A DNA stretch of 64,000 nt from Acanthacorydalis orientalis (GCA_034766995.1 CM068323.1:5164467-5228466); one strand, 5' to 3'. Numbered from the stretch's first letter, positions 22,303 to 33,878 are shown. Numbers and translations are program-made. The notes: generated from the letters alone by a model not told the origin.

Positions 22303-22725
22303 ACAGAGTTTTGAAGCCCTATCCGCAGACATTTTAGTTTTTATCTTGCGATAAACAGTTTTCCAGATATCCACACATTTTAATGCTGATACAATTTGAA
22401 AATCTATGCTGAAATTTGCAAGGTTATAGCTTTTAATCGAATTGAGAGATTTTGATAAATGAACAACTTTAGGTTCTGAAGTTCTTTAGCTGTTAAATCG
22501 ATGTGAATCGGTTGAAATCTTGCGGCGTACTGAGTACAAAACCCTGTTACAGGATTTGGTAACACTCCCACCGTTAACATGACATCTCCCTCAATGAAAA
22601 TGTAGGCTATTATTACAGAGTTTTTAAAGCTCTATCCTCAAACATTTTAGTTTTTATCGTACGATAAATAGTTTTAAAGATATTCTCGTTTGAACGCTGA
22701 CACAACGTGAAAATCGATATTCATA
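22303..22725. repeat. Two ~112-bp direct repeats
   Basis: 22,303-22,415 and 22,615-22,725 share ACAGAGTTTT, ACATTTTAGTTTTTATC and CGATAAA with moderate divergence; 312-bp spacing. Confidence 0.7.
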
Positions 22726-22756
22726 GTCATAACTTGTAATCTAATGAACGGGTTTT

Positions 22757-23190
22757 AGATAGATAGATTATGTTTGACGGGGGAGGAAGCTATCTTGCCT
22801 CCCGGCACTTAGACTCGAAGTCCATTATACCTTCCCTCGGCTTGATCAAAACTGCTCGGGAAGTCTCGCTTCCTTCCAGGAGCCTATCAGCCTGCCCGAG
22901 TTAATAGACCCTAGTTCCGTCGCGGTGAGGAGAAACTCCCCAAACCATCGTCGCCTTAAATTGATCCATGCCGGACATTCCGCGAGGAGGTGAATCTGGG
23001 TCTCGTTGCCCCCTCCCCCCGCACCATCTACACTTCCCGTCCGTCCTTCGGTCTTGTATATGTTCGTGGTAGCTTAGTCTCCCGTGTCCTGTGACAATTC
23101 GCACCAGGAGCCGGGAGAAGGATCTGCCACTTGTGTAGATTCTCTTGGGGCTACCTTTTGTGCCTACACCTACACAATAAGGCACTATTT
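22757..23190 (-). pseudogene. Non-LTR retrotransposon ORF2 C-terminus and 3' end
   Basis: Minus strand: SFSRLLVRIVTGHGRLSYHEH, then CRWC, and after a one-base frame change ETQIHLLAECPAW. This is the Cys-rich segment that follows RNase H in R1/Jockey-like elements. The 3' end finishes in an ATCT run. Everything upstream is missing; the 5' break at about 23,190 joins the dispersed 380-bp repeat. Clade assignment is tentative. Confidence 0.75.
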
Positions 23191-23575
23191 TTCATCAGTC
23201 AGTTGATTGTTGGTATATTTTTTGTACCACCATTTCAAAGGTCTGGAATAATGCTACCCGTTGATAATATATTCATAAACCACTTAAAAAGATGACTTCT
23301 GGTCGTTCTGTAATCTATCTAATAGATGACAGCTGTTACTTGGAGTTAAGATCATTATCAAAGCCTATGGAACTACATAAATGAATCTGTTAAAAAATCA
23401 TTGTGCTTTTATGGTCTGTTTTTAGTCAAATATACTGTACTTGAAAAAGTTAAATATCTTCTTTTATATTCAATTATGTATTTTCCTATAAAAATATTAT
23501 AATTTCCCTTAAGAGCACATGACTTCAAAATGTAGAAGATATCTACTTTTTAACATTTTTTTTCTAACCTTTTCT
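23190..23575 (-). repeat. Dispersed ~380-bp repeat, second copy
   Basis: Reverse complement of 13,779-14,160 throughout. Confidence 0.8.
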
Positions 23576-24261
23576 TGTCTTTCATCTTTCTCCTAACTTT
23601 TTTTTTCTCTTTCATCTTTAACATAATTTTATATTAAATAAAAGTTCACTAGTACCTGAAACACTTTCAAATTTGCTCACCGAAACAAACGCGACCCTTT
23701 CCTAAACTAGTTAAATATTTATATATTGATAAACTGAATTATTCAAGTCAATCACAGCAGTTAAACTTGGATTTAATTATAATTTGTTAGTCGATTAGAT
23801 CAATGATAAGTTACGTATGATAAAGGGAGAATACTAAAATGTATTTGAATGAGGCGGTCGTAGTCGGGTAATTAGCACGACGGGTCCGCTAATAAATGGT
23901 TTGTAAATTTAATCTGAGATTTGTGATATATTCGGTATTTCGCAGAAAGTCGTTCCGCTCGTGCAAATGTTCAATGGATTTGCTAATAAATCGAACTATT
24001 TATAAAACTGAATGATATTATCAAGCGAATCTTAACGAAACGGTTATGAGATTCGTTCAGATCGGCGACACACCAAAATGAATAATAAATCGTCCGTTGA
24101 AAATTATTGATCAAATTTTTTATCTGGTTTGTAGAGTGACGAAATAACTGATTTGTGAGAGTGAATTCAGTCAAATATACTGGACTGTATTGTGACTTAA
24201 TCTGTTATTGTCTTTCTGGTACATGGAGTAAATTTGTATTTGTAGTAAATTTGTAGCAATT
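23576..24261. other. Unassigned DNA
   Basis: No gene, RNA or transposon signal recognised. Confidence 0.5.
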
Positions 24262-24424
24262 TGTAGATGAGAGAGACAGGGTCGAAAATAAAATAAGTCT
24301 GTTAAAATTGAAAATATATTTGTTTAACCTCTTTTGCTTGAATTTTTTTAAATAATGTAATGCATACAAAATGGCTATTTAAATTAAAAGGAAGTATCTA
24401 CCAAGATGACACACAAAACACGTG
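24262..24424. repeat. Duplicated flank of mariner A (copy 1)
   Basis: The ~160 bp from GAGAGAGACAGGGTCG to ACACACAAAACA match 50,483-50,640, which also lies directly left of a family A element. The two A copies therefore share host flank. Confidence 0.88.
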
Positions 24425-24559
24425 TACGAGGGTGGTCCCATAAGTGGTGGTCCCAAAATACGAGGGTGGTCCCATAAGTGGTGGTCCCAAAATACGAGGG
24501 TGGTCCCAGAAGTACCCGACCCAACAAAGAAAATACAAAAATTTTGGAAAAAAATATAT

Positions 24560-24928
24560 TTATTTTTCAACATAATCTCCTTTCAGCTCTATACACTTTT
24601 CCCATCGATGTTCAATAAGTTCGATACCCTTTTTATAATAAGAACTGTCTTGCTCCTCAAAATACCCATTAACTGCCGACATCACTTCTTCATCGTTGGG
24701 AAATCTTTAACCACTGAGACATTTTTTCAAGTTTGGGAACAGAAAATAATCCGAGGGGGCTAAATCTGGCGAATAGGGTGCATGAGGTAGCGATTCAAAC
24801 TTTAATTCATTAATTTTGGCCATTGCAATGACGGATTTGTGAGCCGGTGCATTGTCTTGATGAGACAACACTTTCTTCTTAGCCAAATGCGGCCGTTTTT
24901 GCTTGATTTCTTCGCTCAAACGTTGCAA
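24560..24928 (-). pseudogene. Mariner A transposase C-terminal part (A5)
   Basis: Minus strand, from QRLSEEIKQKRPHLAKKK to the stop. Contains the second and third catalytic Asp (HQDNAPAHK, LAPSDYFLF). A stop or change follows LKKCLSG. The N-terminal half is missing. Confidence 0.85.
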
Positions 24929-24930
24929 TA

Positions 24931-25854
24931 CGAGGTCAGACAATTAAGTAATGCGACCGATTTTTTTTCTCGGCCTGTGGTAACACTGCGAACCTGTAAC
25001 TCCGACACCGTAATAGCAGATCCCTACTCTCTCGATTGAGACCTTGACCACCCTCGTACGATCATTTCTTCGCCAGCTGTTTAGTGTTTTGTAACAACGC
25101 GCGAGTAGTGCACGAAAATGGAACAGAGAAATTTAGAGCAACGGAGCGCGATAAAATTTTGTGCAAAACTCGGCGAAACCACGACAGAAACTTATGAAAA
25201 AGTGCTTAAAGTGTATGGTAGTGATGCCCTGAGTCGTAGTCAGGTGCTTCGGTGGCATGCCGATTTTAAAAAAGGCCATGAGAGAGGCCATAGGAGAATG
25301 AGCAAGTCCAAAGTGAAAACCATGTTGATTTGCTTCTTCGACAGCAAAGGCGTGGTTCACAAAGAGTTCGTACCACCTGGACAAACCGTAAATCAAGTAT
25401 TCTACCGCAATGTGCTCGAAAAATTACGAAAAAGGGTGCTCAGAGTGCGTCCAGAGATCGCGAAGACTTGGGTTCTGCATCACGACAATGCTCCCTGTCA
25501 CAGTGCGTTCAGTGTCTCTCAGTTTTCGGCGTCTAAAGGCATCGCAACGTTACCACAACCGCCCTATTCACCGGACATGTCACCCTGCGACTTTTTCCTA
25601 TTCCCCCATATGAAAAAATTCATCAAAGGTCGACATTTTGACTCCGTTGAAGATATCCAAGAATCTGTGACGAGGGTACTCGGAGAGGTCCCACAAGAAG
25701 TGTTCCAGAATTGTTACGAAAACTGGAAAACTCGCTGGAATAAGTGTACAGATGCGGGAGGGGACTACTTTGAAGGGGATCGCAGCGATGTACCTTAATT
25801 TTTAAATATACTCGATTTTTGAATTTTGTCGCATTACTTAATTGTATGACTTCG
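24931..25854 (+). mobile_element. Mariner family B deletion derivative B5 (924 bp)
   Basis: TA on both sides; inserted inside A5. Right end slightly mutated (TTGTATGACTTCG). The deletion removes a different part from B1-B4: the first ~55 codons are kept and the jump leads to MSKSKVKTM. Confidence 0.95.
25118..25798 (+). pseudogene. Mariner B transposase lacking linker and first Asp (B5)
   Basis: 226-residue open frame beginning MEQRNLEQRSAIKF, containing the first helix-turn-helix segment up to RWHADFKKGH, a short filler (ERGHRR), then MSKSKVKTM to VP. The second helix region and first catalytic Asp block (GDESW) are deleted. HHDNAPCH and MSPCDFF remain. In frame throughout, so it could encode a protein, but one that is catalytically dead. 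Confidence 0.88.
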
Positions 25855-25889
25855 TAAGTTTGCATAGTACTCGCCGTTGATAGTTTTTA

Positions 25890-26180
25890 GGTCTTTCACA
25901 GACGAGCACATGGCGTATTTTGCATAAAGGTTTATAGCTGAAGGCTTATAAGTTTCAATTGGCACAAGAATTGAAACTAGCAGACCATTCACTGGAGATT
26001 TCGGAGATTTCTTAAGTGGATACCGGAACAAAACTTGTATTTTTTTTTGAGAAAAACGGGGGAGACTGAATTTCAAAGTTTACCTCTGGATCTTCCATTT
26101 GACGTTGTTTTTTCTTGTAAAAAACATTTTATGATTAGATTTAGTCACCAGATTCCACTTTTGACACCATTTCATAATGT
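25890..26180 (+). pseudogene. T-type transposase fragment, second copy
   Basis: Shares TTTCACAGACGAGCACATG and downstream sequence with 9,098-9,665, including the CCATTTGACGTTG block and TTTATGATTAGATTTAGTCA. Coding similarity is nearly gone. Confidence 0.65.
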
Positions 26181-26184
26181 TAAA

Positions 26185-26660
26185 TACACATCTCCATCCC
26201 CATAGCCATCTCTATTCTTTCTGGATCTTTTCTATGTCTTGTAAGCATCGTTAAATGGTTGATTTATCGACTTCAATCAGTCTGCTGAACCAATTCTTTG
26301 ACTGTTTGAGCAGGGTTTTCTTCTAATTGAGCTTGTATTCGTTCATCGTCGAACTTTTTCGATTGACCTGACCGTTGTTTATCGTGAACGTCACAATCAC
26401 TACATTTGAATCGTCGAAACCAATCTCTACATACTGTTTGCTAGGGAGCAGAATCAACATAAGTTTTCGCAAACAATCGATGAAATTCAGCAGGACTTTT
26501 TTTCAAATCAAAGTAGTGTGGAAGTACACATCGGAAAAACAACTTATCGCGTTCCATTTTAATTCGGTTATAGAAAAGCATTTGTGTAAACAAAGGATGA
26601 CGCCTGATGACTGAATTTTAGTGGGAAATGTTCAAACTTCAAAATGACATAAAAGACATC
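26185..26660 (-). pseudogene. Mariner E (mauritiana-like) N-terminal fragment
   Basis: Minus strand, ATG at 26,556-26,554: MERDKLFFRCVLPHYFDL, then TVCRDWFRRFKCSDCDVHDK and a NPAQTVKELVQQ helix. Resembles the Mos1 N-terminus. Stops are present and the catalytic core is absent. Upstream sequence to about 26,660 matches 30,535-30,600. Confidence 0.75.
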
Positions 26661-26870
26661 TTCGACTAGCCACAGCATACGCTTCCAGAGCCATCTACAT
26701 GTAACCAGCGCCTTACAATGCAACCTCCCATTATTATTTACAATAAAGAAGCTTGAAATTTCGACGCAAATTCTGTGTTTTTCGACCTATTGTTCAATAT
26801 TGTTCAATATTTATAATTTACATTTATAAATTGAATTATTTCTCAGGTATCCATAAAAAGGTGTCTAGCA

Positions 26871-26920
<50 letters not shown>

Positions 26921-27240
26921 CATTTAATTACAAAACTCATTTAGTATATTGTATTCATTTTTAATTAATTCTCAGACATATAAAATCCTTATTAGTGCAA
27001 TTTAGATTTGTAAGCAAAAAATGTTGATGAAATTTACAAAGCGAATTAAATTCCTTTTCTGTCGTTTTACACCGTGTCTTACATCGTTTCCCTCCTCGAC
27101 ATCAAACAAATTGCCTTTAAAAAACTATCTTTACATGCAAATTTTTTTTCAACATAATTCATGACACTGCAGTATAAAAGAATTTTCATCGTAAAAAAAG
27201 TGTCTTATAAATTTGCTTATAAACTAATCTCATAAATTTG
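26661..27240. other. Unassigned AT-rich DNA with one TA tract
   Basis: Contains (TA)n at 26,873-26,915; no gene signal. Confidence 0.5.
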
Positions 27241-27244
27241 TCGC

Positions 27245-27248
27245 TCTC

Positions 27249-27314
<66 letters not shown>

Positions 27315-27319
27315 GTATG

Positions 27320-27350
<31 letters not shown>
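27245..27350. repeat. (TA)n tracts
   Basis: Several TA runs with TG/TT interruptions. Confidence 0.9.
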
Positions 27351-27680
27351 TATGATGCTATTTTTGAATCTTGAAAGCATGTGCGTGGTTTCCATTCTGT
27401 TTCAGTACTAACAGTCGAATAAACCGAATGTCACGAATCCCATTTCACTTTTGTCGTAAAAATAAAGTCACGAATATTGATTTAAATTTTGTAATTAATT
27501 AAGAACGTTCGCCTGATACATTACAGTATTAAATATTCGACATTTCCACTTTGAAATATGTCGATTGCGACGTCGGCGTTTTATTATTTCATTTTGATAA
27601 TGAACGTCTCGAATATCTTAATTTCTTCGAACTATTCATGTATTTTCATTGTAAGTGTAGCTCATTTTTTATTATTAGAT
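27351..27680. other. Unassigned AT-rich DNA
   Basis: No gene signal. Confidence 0.45.
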
Positions 27681-27684
27681 TTGT

Positions 27685-27694
27685 ATGCACACAT

Positions 27695-27755
<61 letters not shown>

Positions 27756-27875
27756 CGTATGCATAAAAATAGCAGAGGCAATTGTTGTTTTACATTTCAA
27801 AAATTTTGTTTTGAATAAACGTGGAACATATTTGTTTGTACTTAACTTCTTTGTACTTAACACCTTCCCTTTCTC

Positions 27876-27924
<49 letters not shown>

Positions 27925-27931
27925 CATACAG

Positions 27932-27981
<50 letters not shown>

Positions 27982-27985
27982 TGTG
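27685..27985. repeat. (CA)n and (TA)n tracts
   Basis: CA-rich start, then long TA runs at 27,705-27,751 and 27,880-27,982 around ~125 bp of unique DNA. Confidence 0.9.
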
Positions 27986-28111
27986 GTATGCGGCATACAA
28001 ACGAAATGTCATAGCTGTCTACGCAAGCAAATATATAGAACAAGATTGTTCTACAACAATATACAGAGCAACAGCTCGATATAAAAAGGATGCTTAGATA
28101 GTATTCGACAG

Positions 28112-28312
28112 TCCCGGTTTTTTGAAAATTTTTCGCGGAACCCAAGCATGAGACATTAATAAAAATCACATAAACACCACACACACCATAAATGCGGATA
28201 AATACCGAAAGGTAAGGGCACCGCACTAATTTCCAGAACATAAGGCCAAACCCGGCCCTGTATAATTTTTATGAACAATAAAATTCATTTTTATTTTATT
28301 TTATTTATTTAA
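28112..28312 (+). mobile_element. 5'-truncated retroposon with 10-bp target duplication
   Basis: TATTCGACAG occurs at 28,102-28,111 and again at 28,313-28,322. The ~200 bp between start TCCCGGTTTTTTG, contain GGCCAAACCCGGCCCTGT, and end in an AATAAAATTC and TTTTATTTTATT-rich tail. This is the signature of target-primed reverse transcription by a non-LTR element or a SINE. No coding motif is readable. Confidence 0.65.
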
Positions 28313-28544
28313 TATTCGACAGCATTTGTTCTAACAACAACGAACTAATCATACGCATAAAATTATTCGAATGTATTTGACAACAAAACTATATTCATAC
28401 GCATAAAATTAATCTACTGTATTTGTATTTAGCGACAAATTAAAAAATTAAATGAAATACAAAACGTTTGGACAAAGTATAAATGTACCTTGGTGACAGC
28501 GGCTGAAAAATCAATTAAGATCGACCATCGGCCACCGAAAGGAA

Positions 28545-28561
28545 TATATATAAATACATAC

Positions 28562-28610
<49 letters not shown>

Positions 28611-28647
28611 TACATATATACATATATATATATATACATATACATGT

Positions 28648-28682
<35 letters not shown>
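28545..28682. repeat. (TA)n tracts with CATATA interruptions
   Basis: Alternating TA runs and TACATATACATA spacers. Confidence 0.9.
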
Positions 28683-28686
<4 letters not shown>

Positions 28687-29106
28687 CAGAATTGATAATT
28701 ATCTCAGTATAACAAATAATTATTAAAAATAATCTTACCACTCTAAAGTTATTCGGATAAGAACACTGACCTGAAAATAAAAAAATAAATCATTAGTGTC
28801 ATTAAAATAAATAACAGTGAAATAAATTGAACAAATTTTATACTGAAAATACAATTGATGCAATCTACTCTTTCGCCATTAATGTAATTGGTTAAATAAA
28901 TTGGTATAAGTGAGATACTTCGTTTCATTAAAAGTATGACACTCCGTTAAACGAATAGAAATCGATAAATAAATCTTCAACTCGAAGCTATTAGAATATA
29001 AAAGAAAACAGATGAATAAAAAGTTATCGTTTCTGGTTTCAATCCATCAATTCATGAATCTGAACGGAAATTTATAAAACTTTATTGGTTCTCTCTCTTT
29101 TTCTTT
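28683..29106. other. Unassigned AT-rich DNA
   Basis: No gene signal. Confidence 0.45.
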
Positions 29107-29126
29107 ATATATATATATATCTAGTG

Positions 29127-29172
<46 letters not shown>
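29107..29172. repeat. (TA)n tract
   Basis: TA run with an internal CTAGTGTTA, which is the complement of the TAACACTAG start seen at 14,912. Confidence 0.9.
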
Positions 29173-29177
<5 letters not shown>

Positions 29178-30095
29178 TAGAACTACCAAGAGCGTCATTT
29201 TGACGATTTTAAAATTTCGTGCTTAAAAATTTCGATATAATTTATGTATTGTTCTAGAATGTTATGACGACTTTTAATGAAATATAAGAACAATTAAATA
29301 TTCCTATTCAATTTCCACTCAGCTACTTTAACTTCCATAATTAGTATGACCTATACCTATTTACACCAAGGCCCGTCAAATTGACGACATTAGCAATCTC
29401 AAAATTTGTAATAATTTGGCTAAATAAATTTATAATAAATGGCTTTCCGTACTTAGGCAAAGATGAACTTAGACCATCGGGAGTACCTTTGAGTGAATTT
29501 GTAGTTTTTAATCTTGTAAAAAACTATGTAAATTGTGGAAGAAATATAACGACAGATAACTTTTTTACAAGTATAGAACTCGCAAAGAAGCTACTGGCCA
29601 AAAGAACAAGTCTTGTTGGAACTATGCGAGCAAATAAGAGAGAATTGCCGAAAATAGCTAAAGCTAGAAAAGATAACGTGGCTGTTTTCTCCACAAAGCT
29701 CTACAAGTCCAATGATATTGTTCTAACGATTTACAAAAGTAAGCCTCGCAAAAAAGTACTACTTCTTAGCTCTAAACACAAATCTGTAAAAATTGCTTCT
29801 AATCGAAAACAAATTCCTGAAACTGTATCGTTTTACAATGAGACTAAGTTTGGAGTAGATATAGTTGACCGAATGGCCCGCAAATACAGTGTAAAAGCAG
29901 GGTCACGTAGATGGCCTCTACAGGTATTTTATAATATTTTGGACTTGGCATCAATCAATGCGTGGATTTTATATAAAGAGACTTGCGATAAAAATATAAC
30001 AAGAAAACAATTTTTGTTTCAATTATCCGAAGAACTCTCCAGTGCATATAGTTGCTGCAGAAAAGAAGCCTCCTCCCAAAAACAAGAACGGAAAG
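29173..30095 (+). mobile_element. piggyBac-like element, internally deleted
   Basis: Starts CACTAGAACTACC next to a TA tract. Subterminal CGTCATTTTGACG (about 29,192) and CGTCAAATTGACG (about 29,374) are short palindromes of a kind common near piggyBac-type ends. They lead straight into the middle of a transposase, so the 5' half was deleted. The right end is lost and replaced by a possible mariner terminus at 30,096-30,119. Confidence 0.7.
29400..30095 (+). pseudogene. piggyBac-like transposase, C-terminal half
   Basis: Open for about 230 residues. GRNITTDNFFTSIELAKKL carries the second catalytic Asp of the DDE_Tnp_1_7 domain; FYNETKFGVDIVDRMARKY carries the third. LNKFIINGFPYLGKDE precedes them. 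The first Asp region and the N-terminus are missing, and no real start codon is visible (the frame opens at TTG). The C-terminal Cys-rich domain is absent: after LSEELSSAYSC the frame runs into unrelated sequence and a TA/TG repeat. Confidence 0.88.
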
Positions 30096-30118
30096 CAATG
30101 GACTTATCAAATGACCCT

Positions 30119-30120
30119 CG

Positions 30121-30172
<52 letters not shown>
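30119..30172. repeat. (TA)n followed by (TG)n
   Basis: Compound dinucleotide repeat directly after CCCTCG. Confidence 0.95.
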
Positions 30173-30174
<2 letters not shown>

Positions 30175-30499
30175 CAGAAAATTTCTGTAACAGAACAACG
30201 TACAAAGAAATAAATCGAGTAATGAAGCGAAAAATTATCGAAAACATTTGGTACAATAATACAAAACTTTGATCGATTTTTAGTTCTCATTTAAAGTTGT
30301 TATTATTAATGCTACAATAGACTCGCCCTCCTTCGACGTTTGTGTATCAAATTACTCGAGAAATAATTCTTAATATCGTAATTGGTTCTGTATTCTGCTT
30401 AGAATTTTTTTTGCAATATAAATTAAGAATAAAAAATATACCGTTCTTATAAAATATTATAATAATGGTTGGAATTGAAAGCAGCTGTTCAGTTATAAA
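30175..30499. other. Unassigned DNA
   Basis: No gene signal. Confidence 0.45.
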
Positions 30500-31010
30500 T
30501 GGCTGTAGGTGCGTATGCTGTGGGCAGTGATAGATGTCTCTTATGTCATTTTGAAGTGTGAACATTTTCCACTAAAATTCAGTCATCAGACGGCATCCTT
30601 TGTTAACACAAATGCTTTTCTATAACCGAATTAAAATGGAAAGCGATAAGTTGTTTTTCCGATGTGTACTTCTACACTACTTTGATTTGCAAAAAAGTGC
30701 AGCTGAATCTCATCGATTGTTTGTGAAAACTTATGGTGAATCTGCTCCCTACGAAACAGTATGTAGAGATTTATTTTGACGATTCAAATGTAGTGATTGT
30801 GACGTTCACGACAAACAACGGTCAGGTCAATCGAAAAAGTTAGAAGATGGACGAATTCAAGCTCTGTTGGAAGAAAATCCTACTCAAACAGTCAAAGAAT
30901 TGGCTCAGCAGATCAAAGTCGATAAATCAACCATTTCATGACGCTTACAAGCCATAGTCAAGATCCAGAAAGAAGGGAGATGGCTGTCACATGAATTGAC
31001 TGAAAATGTC
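30500..31010 (+). pseudogene. Mariner E (mauritiana-like) N-terminal fragment
   Basis: ATG at 30,636: MESDKLFFRCVLLHYFDL, QKSAAESHRLFVKTYGESAP, a stop, then RFKCSDCDVHDKQRSGQSKK, a NPTQTVKELAQQ helix and IQKEGRWLSHELTEN. This is the N-terminal domain of a Mos1-like transposase. At least two nonsense changes. It breaks off before the catalytic core. Confidence 0.8.
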
Positions 31011-31094
31011 ATTAATAATCTTTTAAATACGGAGTTATTGTCGTTATTTTTATTTTTTTTTGAACCCTTTGAACGGATGGTGTCCACAAAAGAT

Positions 31095-32060
31095 TTGCGT
31101 CTACTTTTTTTTATATGAGTTCAAGTTGGGAGACAAGGCAGCTGTAGCAGGTAGAAATATCAATGGAGCTTTCGGAGAATGGTCAGCTACCCAGAGAACA
31201 ATTTAATGATGGTTCAAGAAATTTCGTTCCGATAATATGGATCTCGACAATGAGCCTCGAAGAAGGCCCAAAACCATTGTGAATGAAGAACATTTGAGAG
31301 CCATGGTGGAAGCTAATCCACATACAACAGTTCGAGCTCTCGCATGTGATTTAAGTGTTAGTGTTATAACTGTTTCTCGTCACCTCGCTGTAATAGGAAA
31401 GGTGAAAGAGATGGATATGTGAGTGCCGCACGAATTGACAGATGGTCAGAAACTGAGACGCTTAGGTGTGTTCTTCATTGATGATTCGAAATGAAAAAAC
31501 GCTATTTTTAAATCGAATCATTACTTGTGATGAAAAGTGGATTCTGTATGATGACAGAAAAAAGTCTAGACAATGGTTAAATGCAAATAAAGCTCTAGGA
31601 CATGCACCCAAGCCGTCGTTACACAAAAAAAAACTAATGGTTACTGTGTGGTGGACAAATTAAGGAATAATCCATTTTTTTTTTAAAAAAACCAGGCGAA
31701 TCAATTACGGCTGATTCCTATTATCGCTGAATCGAAAATATGAATTAAAAATTAAAAACAAACCAGCCAATGCTAATCAATAGATTTGGGCCAATAACAC
31801 TGCACGACAATGCTCGAGCACACACATCTCGAATCACAATTTCCAAATTAAATTCGTTAAATTATGAAATTTTACCGCATCTCCCTTATTCGCCAGTTCT
31901 TTCGCCGACAGATTATCGTCTCTTTCGCCACTTGGATTATTACTTAAGAAATAAGAAATTCCGAAACCAAACAGAAGTGATTCAAGAATTCGAAGACTTT
32001 ATAAGCTCAAAAATGTCGATATTTATAAAAATGGGATAAACTAACTAATTTCTCGTTGAT
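31095..32060 (+). pseudogene. Mariner S (cecropia/SETMAR-type) transposase, decayed
   Basis: Almost the whole protein can be followed on the plus strand with frame changes and stops. EFKLGDKAAVAGRNINGAFG and WWFKKFRSDN form the first helix region; HTTVRALACDLSVSVITVSR the second. Catalytic blocks are ITCDEKWILYDD, TLHDNARAHTS and LSPTDYRLFRH, with 34 residues between the last two Asp. The terminal repeats were not identified. Confidence 0.85.
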
Positions 32061-32162
32061 AAAAGACCATTGAAGCTGATGGAGCTTATTAAATGTCTTT
32101 TGTTAAAAATATTACGTTTTAATTCTCACCTACAAATTCCGCAATTTCATATGTTACACCCA

Positions 32163-32233
<71 letters not shown>

Positions 32234-32275
32234 GTATATATATATATATACATATATGCATACATATACATACAT

Positions 32276-32319
<44 letters not shown>

Positions 32320-32340
32320 GTACATATATGCATATATATT
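32163..32340. repeat. (TA)n tracts abutting M1
   Basis: TA runs with CATATG/ TGCATA interruptions up to the M1 end. Confidence 0.95.
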
Positions 32341-33620
32341 GGGTGTTGGAATTAATTCGTAGCGTTTTCTTCATGAAAAAAGATCGTTTATTTTAAATGA
32401 AATTGAAAAAACGTATCATTCAAAGTATTGTCCATCGTCAGCCACTACTTTTTTCCATCTTTAGGGCAGGAAACGAACACCACGTCGGAAGAACGCCTCA
32501 TCTTTAGATGCAATCCACGAATCGACCCATTTTTTACAATCTTCATAAGAAGTGAGCTTCTGCCCAGACAGGCCAAGTATCATCGATTGAAACAAGTGGT
32601 AATCAGAGGGAGCAATATCTGGAGAATACGACGGGTGTGGTACGACTTCCCATTCGAGCGTTTCCAAGTATGTTTTGACCGGCTCTGCGACGTGCGGACG
32701 AGCATTGTCATGCTGCAAAATCACTTTGTCGTGTCTTTCAAAGTATTCCGGCCGTTTTTCTTCAAATGCACGGCTCGAGCGCATCAATTGTAGTCGGTAG
32801 CGATCCCCAGTGATCGTTTCATTCGGTTCGAGAGGATCATAGTAGATCAAACCCTTATGATCCCACCAAATACAGAGCACAAGCTTGGATCCATGGATAT
32901 TTGGCTTCGCCGCTGGTGTTGATGGTTGACTGGGCTTAACCCATGACTTTCTGTACTCGGGATTATCGTAATCGATCCACTTTTTATCACCCGTGACAAT
33001 TCGATGCAAAAATCTCTTCCTTTTCACCCGTCGAAGCAGCAATTCACAGTTAGAAAAACGCCTTTCAACGTCCCTCGGTTTCAATTCGTATGGGGCCCGA
33101 TTTTCTTGCTTTTGGATCATTCCCATGGCTTTAAGGCGTTTTTTCTACCGTTGACAAGTCAACTCCCAACGATTCAGACAATTCTTGAAGTGTTTGACAT
33201 GGGTCTTCATTAAGCAATACCTCCAATTCTTCATCGTCGAACTTTTTCGGCTGTCCGAGTGGTTCCTTCTCGTCCAAGTCGAAATCGCCACTTTTAAAAC
33301 GTGCAAACCACTTCCGACACGTTTGCCCAACTAGAGCACGGTCACCGTAAACTTCCACTAAAATACGATGACTCTCGGGAGCACTTCTTTTCATGTTAAA
33401 GTAATGAAGTGAAACTCCCCGCAAAACAATTCATCCGGCGGAAATTCGACATATTCGATAAAGTACAAAGTGTTGTTATTTACGCTTCAACCAAATGACA
33501 TATACTGAAACTGGTGGCTAGGGACAGCTTTTTAATGGAGAATATTCAGTTAAAGGGAACAATGGAAGAATGTACTACGTACGCCATCTCTTATAAAATG
33601 ATACGAATTAATTCCAACAC

Positions 33621-33622
<2 letters not shown>
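32341..33622 (-). mobile_element. Mariner M (mauritiana-like), copy M1, ~1.28 kb
   Basis: Ends GGGTGTTGGAATTAATTCGT at the left and ...ACGAATTAATTCCAACACC at the right. TA tracts lie on both sides. Full length with coding damage. Confidence 0.93.
32416..33477 (-). pseudogene. Mariner M transposase (M1), frameshifted
   Basis: Minus strand. Compared with M2: the start ATG is ATA, one T is missing before GVSLHYFNMK, an extra A in STVEK(T)P shifts the frame, and GAA is TAA after VRFLP. Domains remain clear: N-terminal helix-turn-helix (TCRKWFARFKSGDFDLDE, LQELSESLGVD), then VTGDKKWIDYDN, LQHDNARPHVA and IAPSDYHLFQ with DD34D spacing. GDKKW in place of GDEKW is unusual next to the first Asp. Confidence 0.88.
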
Positions 33623-33623
<1 letters not shown>

Positions 33624-33695
<72 letters not shown>

Positions 33696-33704
33696 CCATT
33701 ATGG

Positions 33705-33770
<66 letters not shown>

Positions 33771-33800
33771 TATATGTATGTACATATATTCATATTCATA

Positions 33801-33878
<78 letters not shown>

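Larger units (their letters stand above)
24425..25889 (-). mobile_element. Mariner A fragment (A5), split by B5
   Basis: The left end is present three times with 34-bp spacing (TACGAGGG at 24,425, 24,459 and 24,493). The element runs to 24,928, is interrupted by B5 at a TA, and resumes at 25,857 (AGTTTGCATAGTACTCGCCG) for about 33 bp before switching to an unrelated T fragment. Confidence 0.92.

Noticed and set aside
29955..30290. 111-residue minus-strand frame with a His-Thr run
   Set aside because: Antisense of the piggyBac fragment and a (TG)n repeat.
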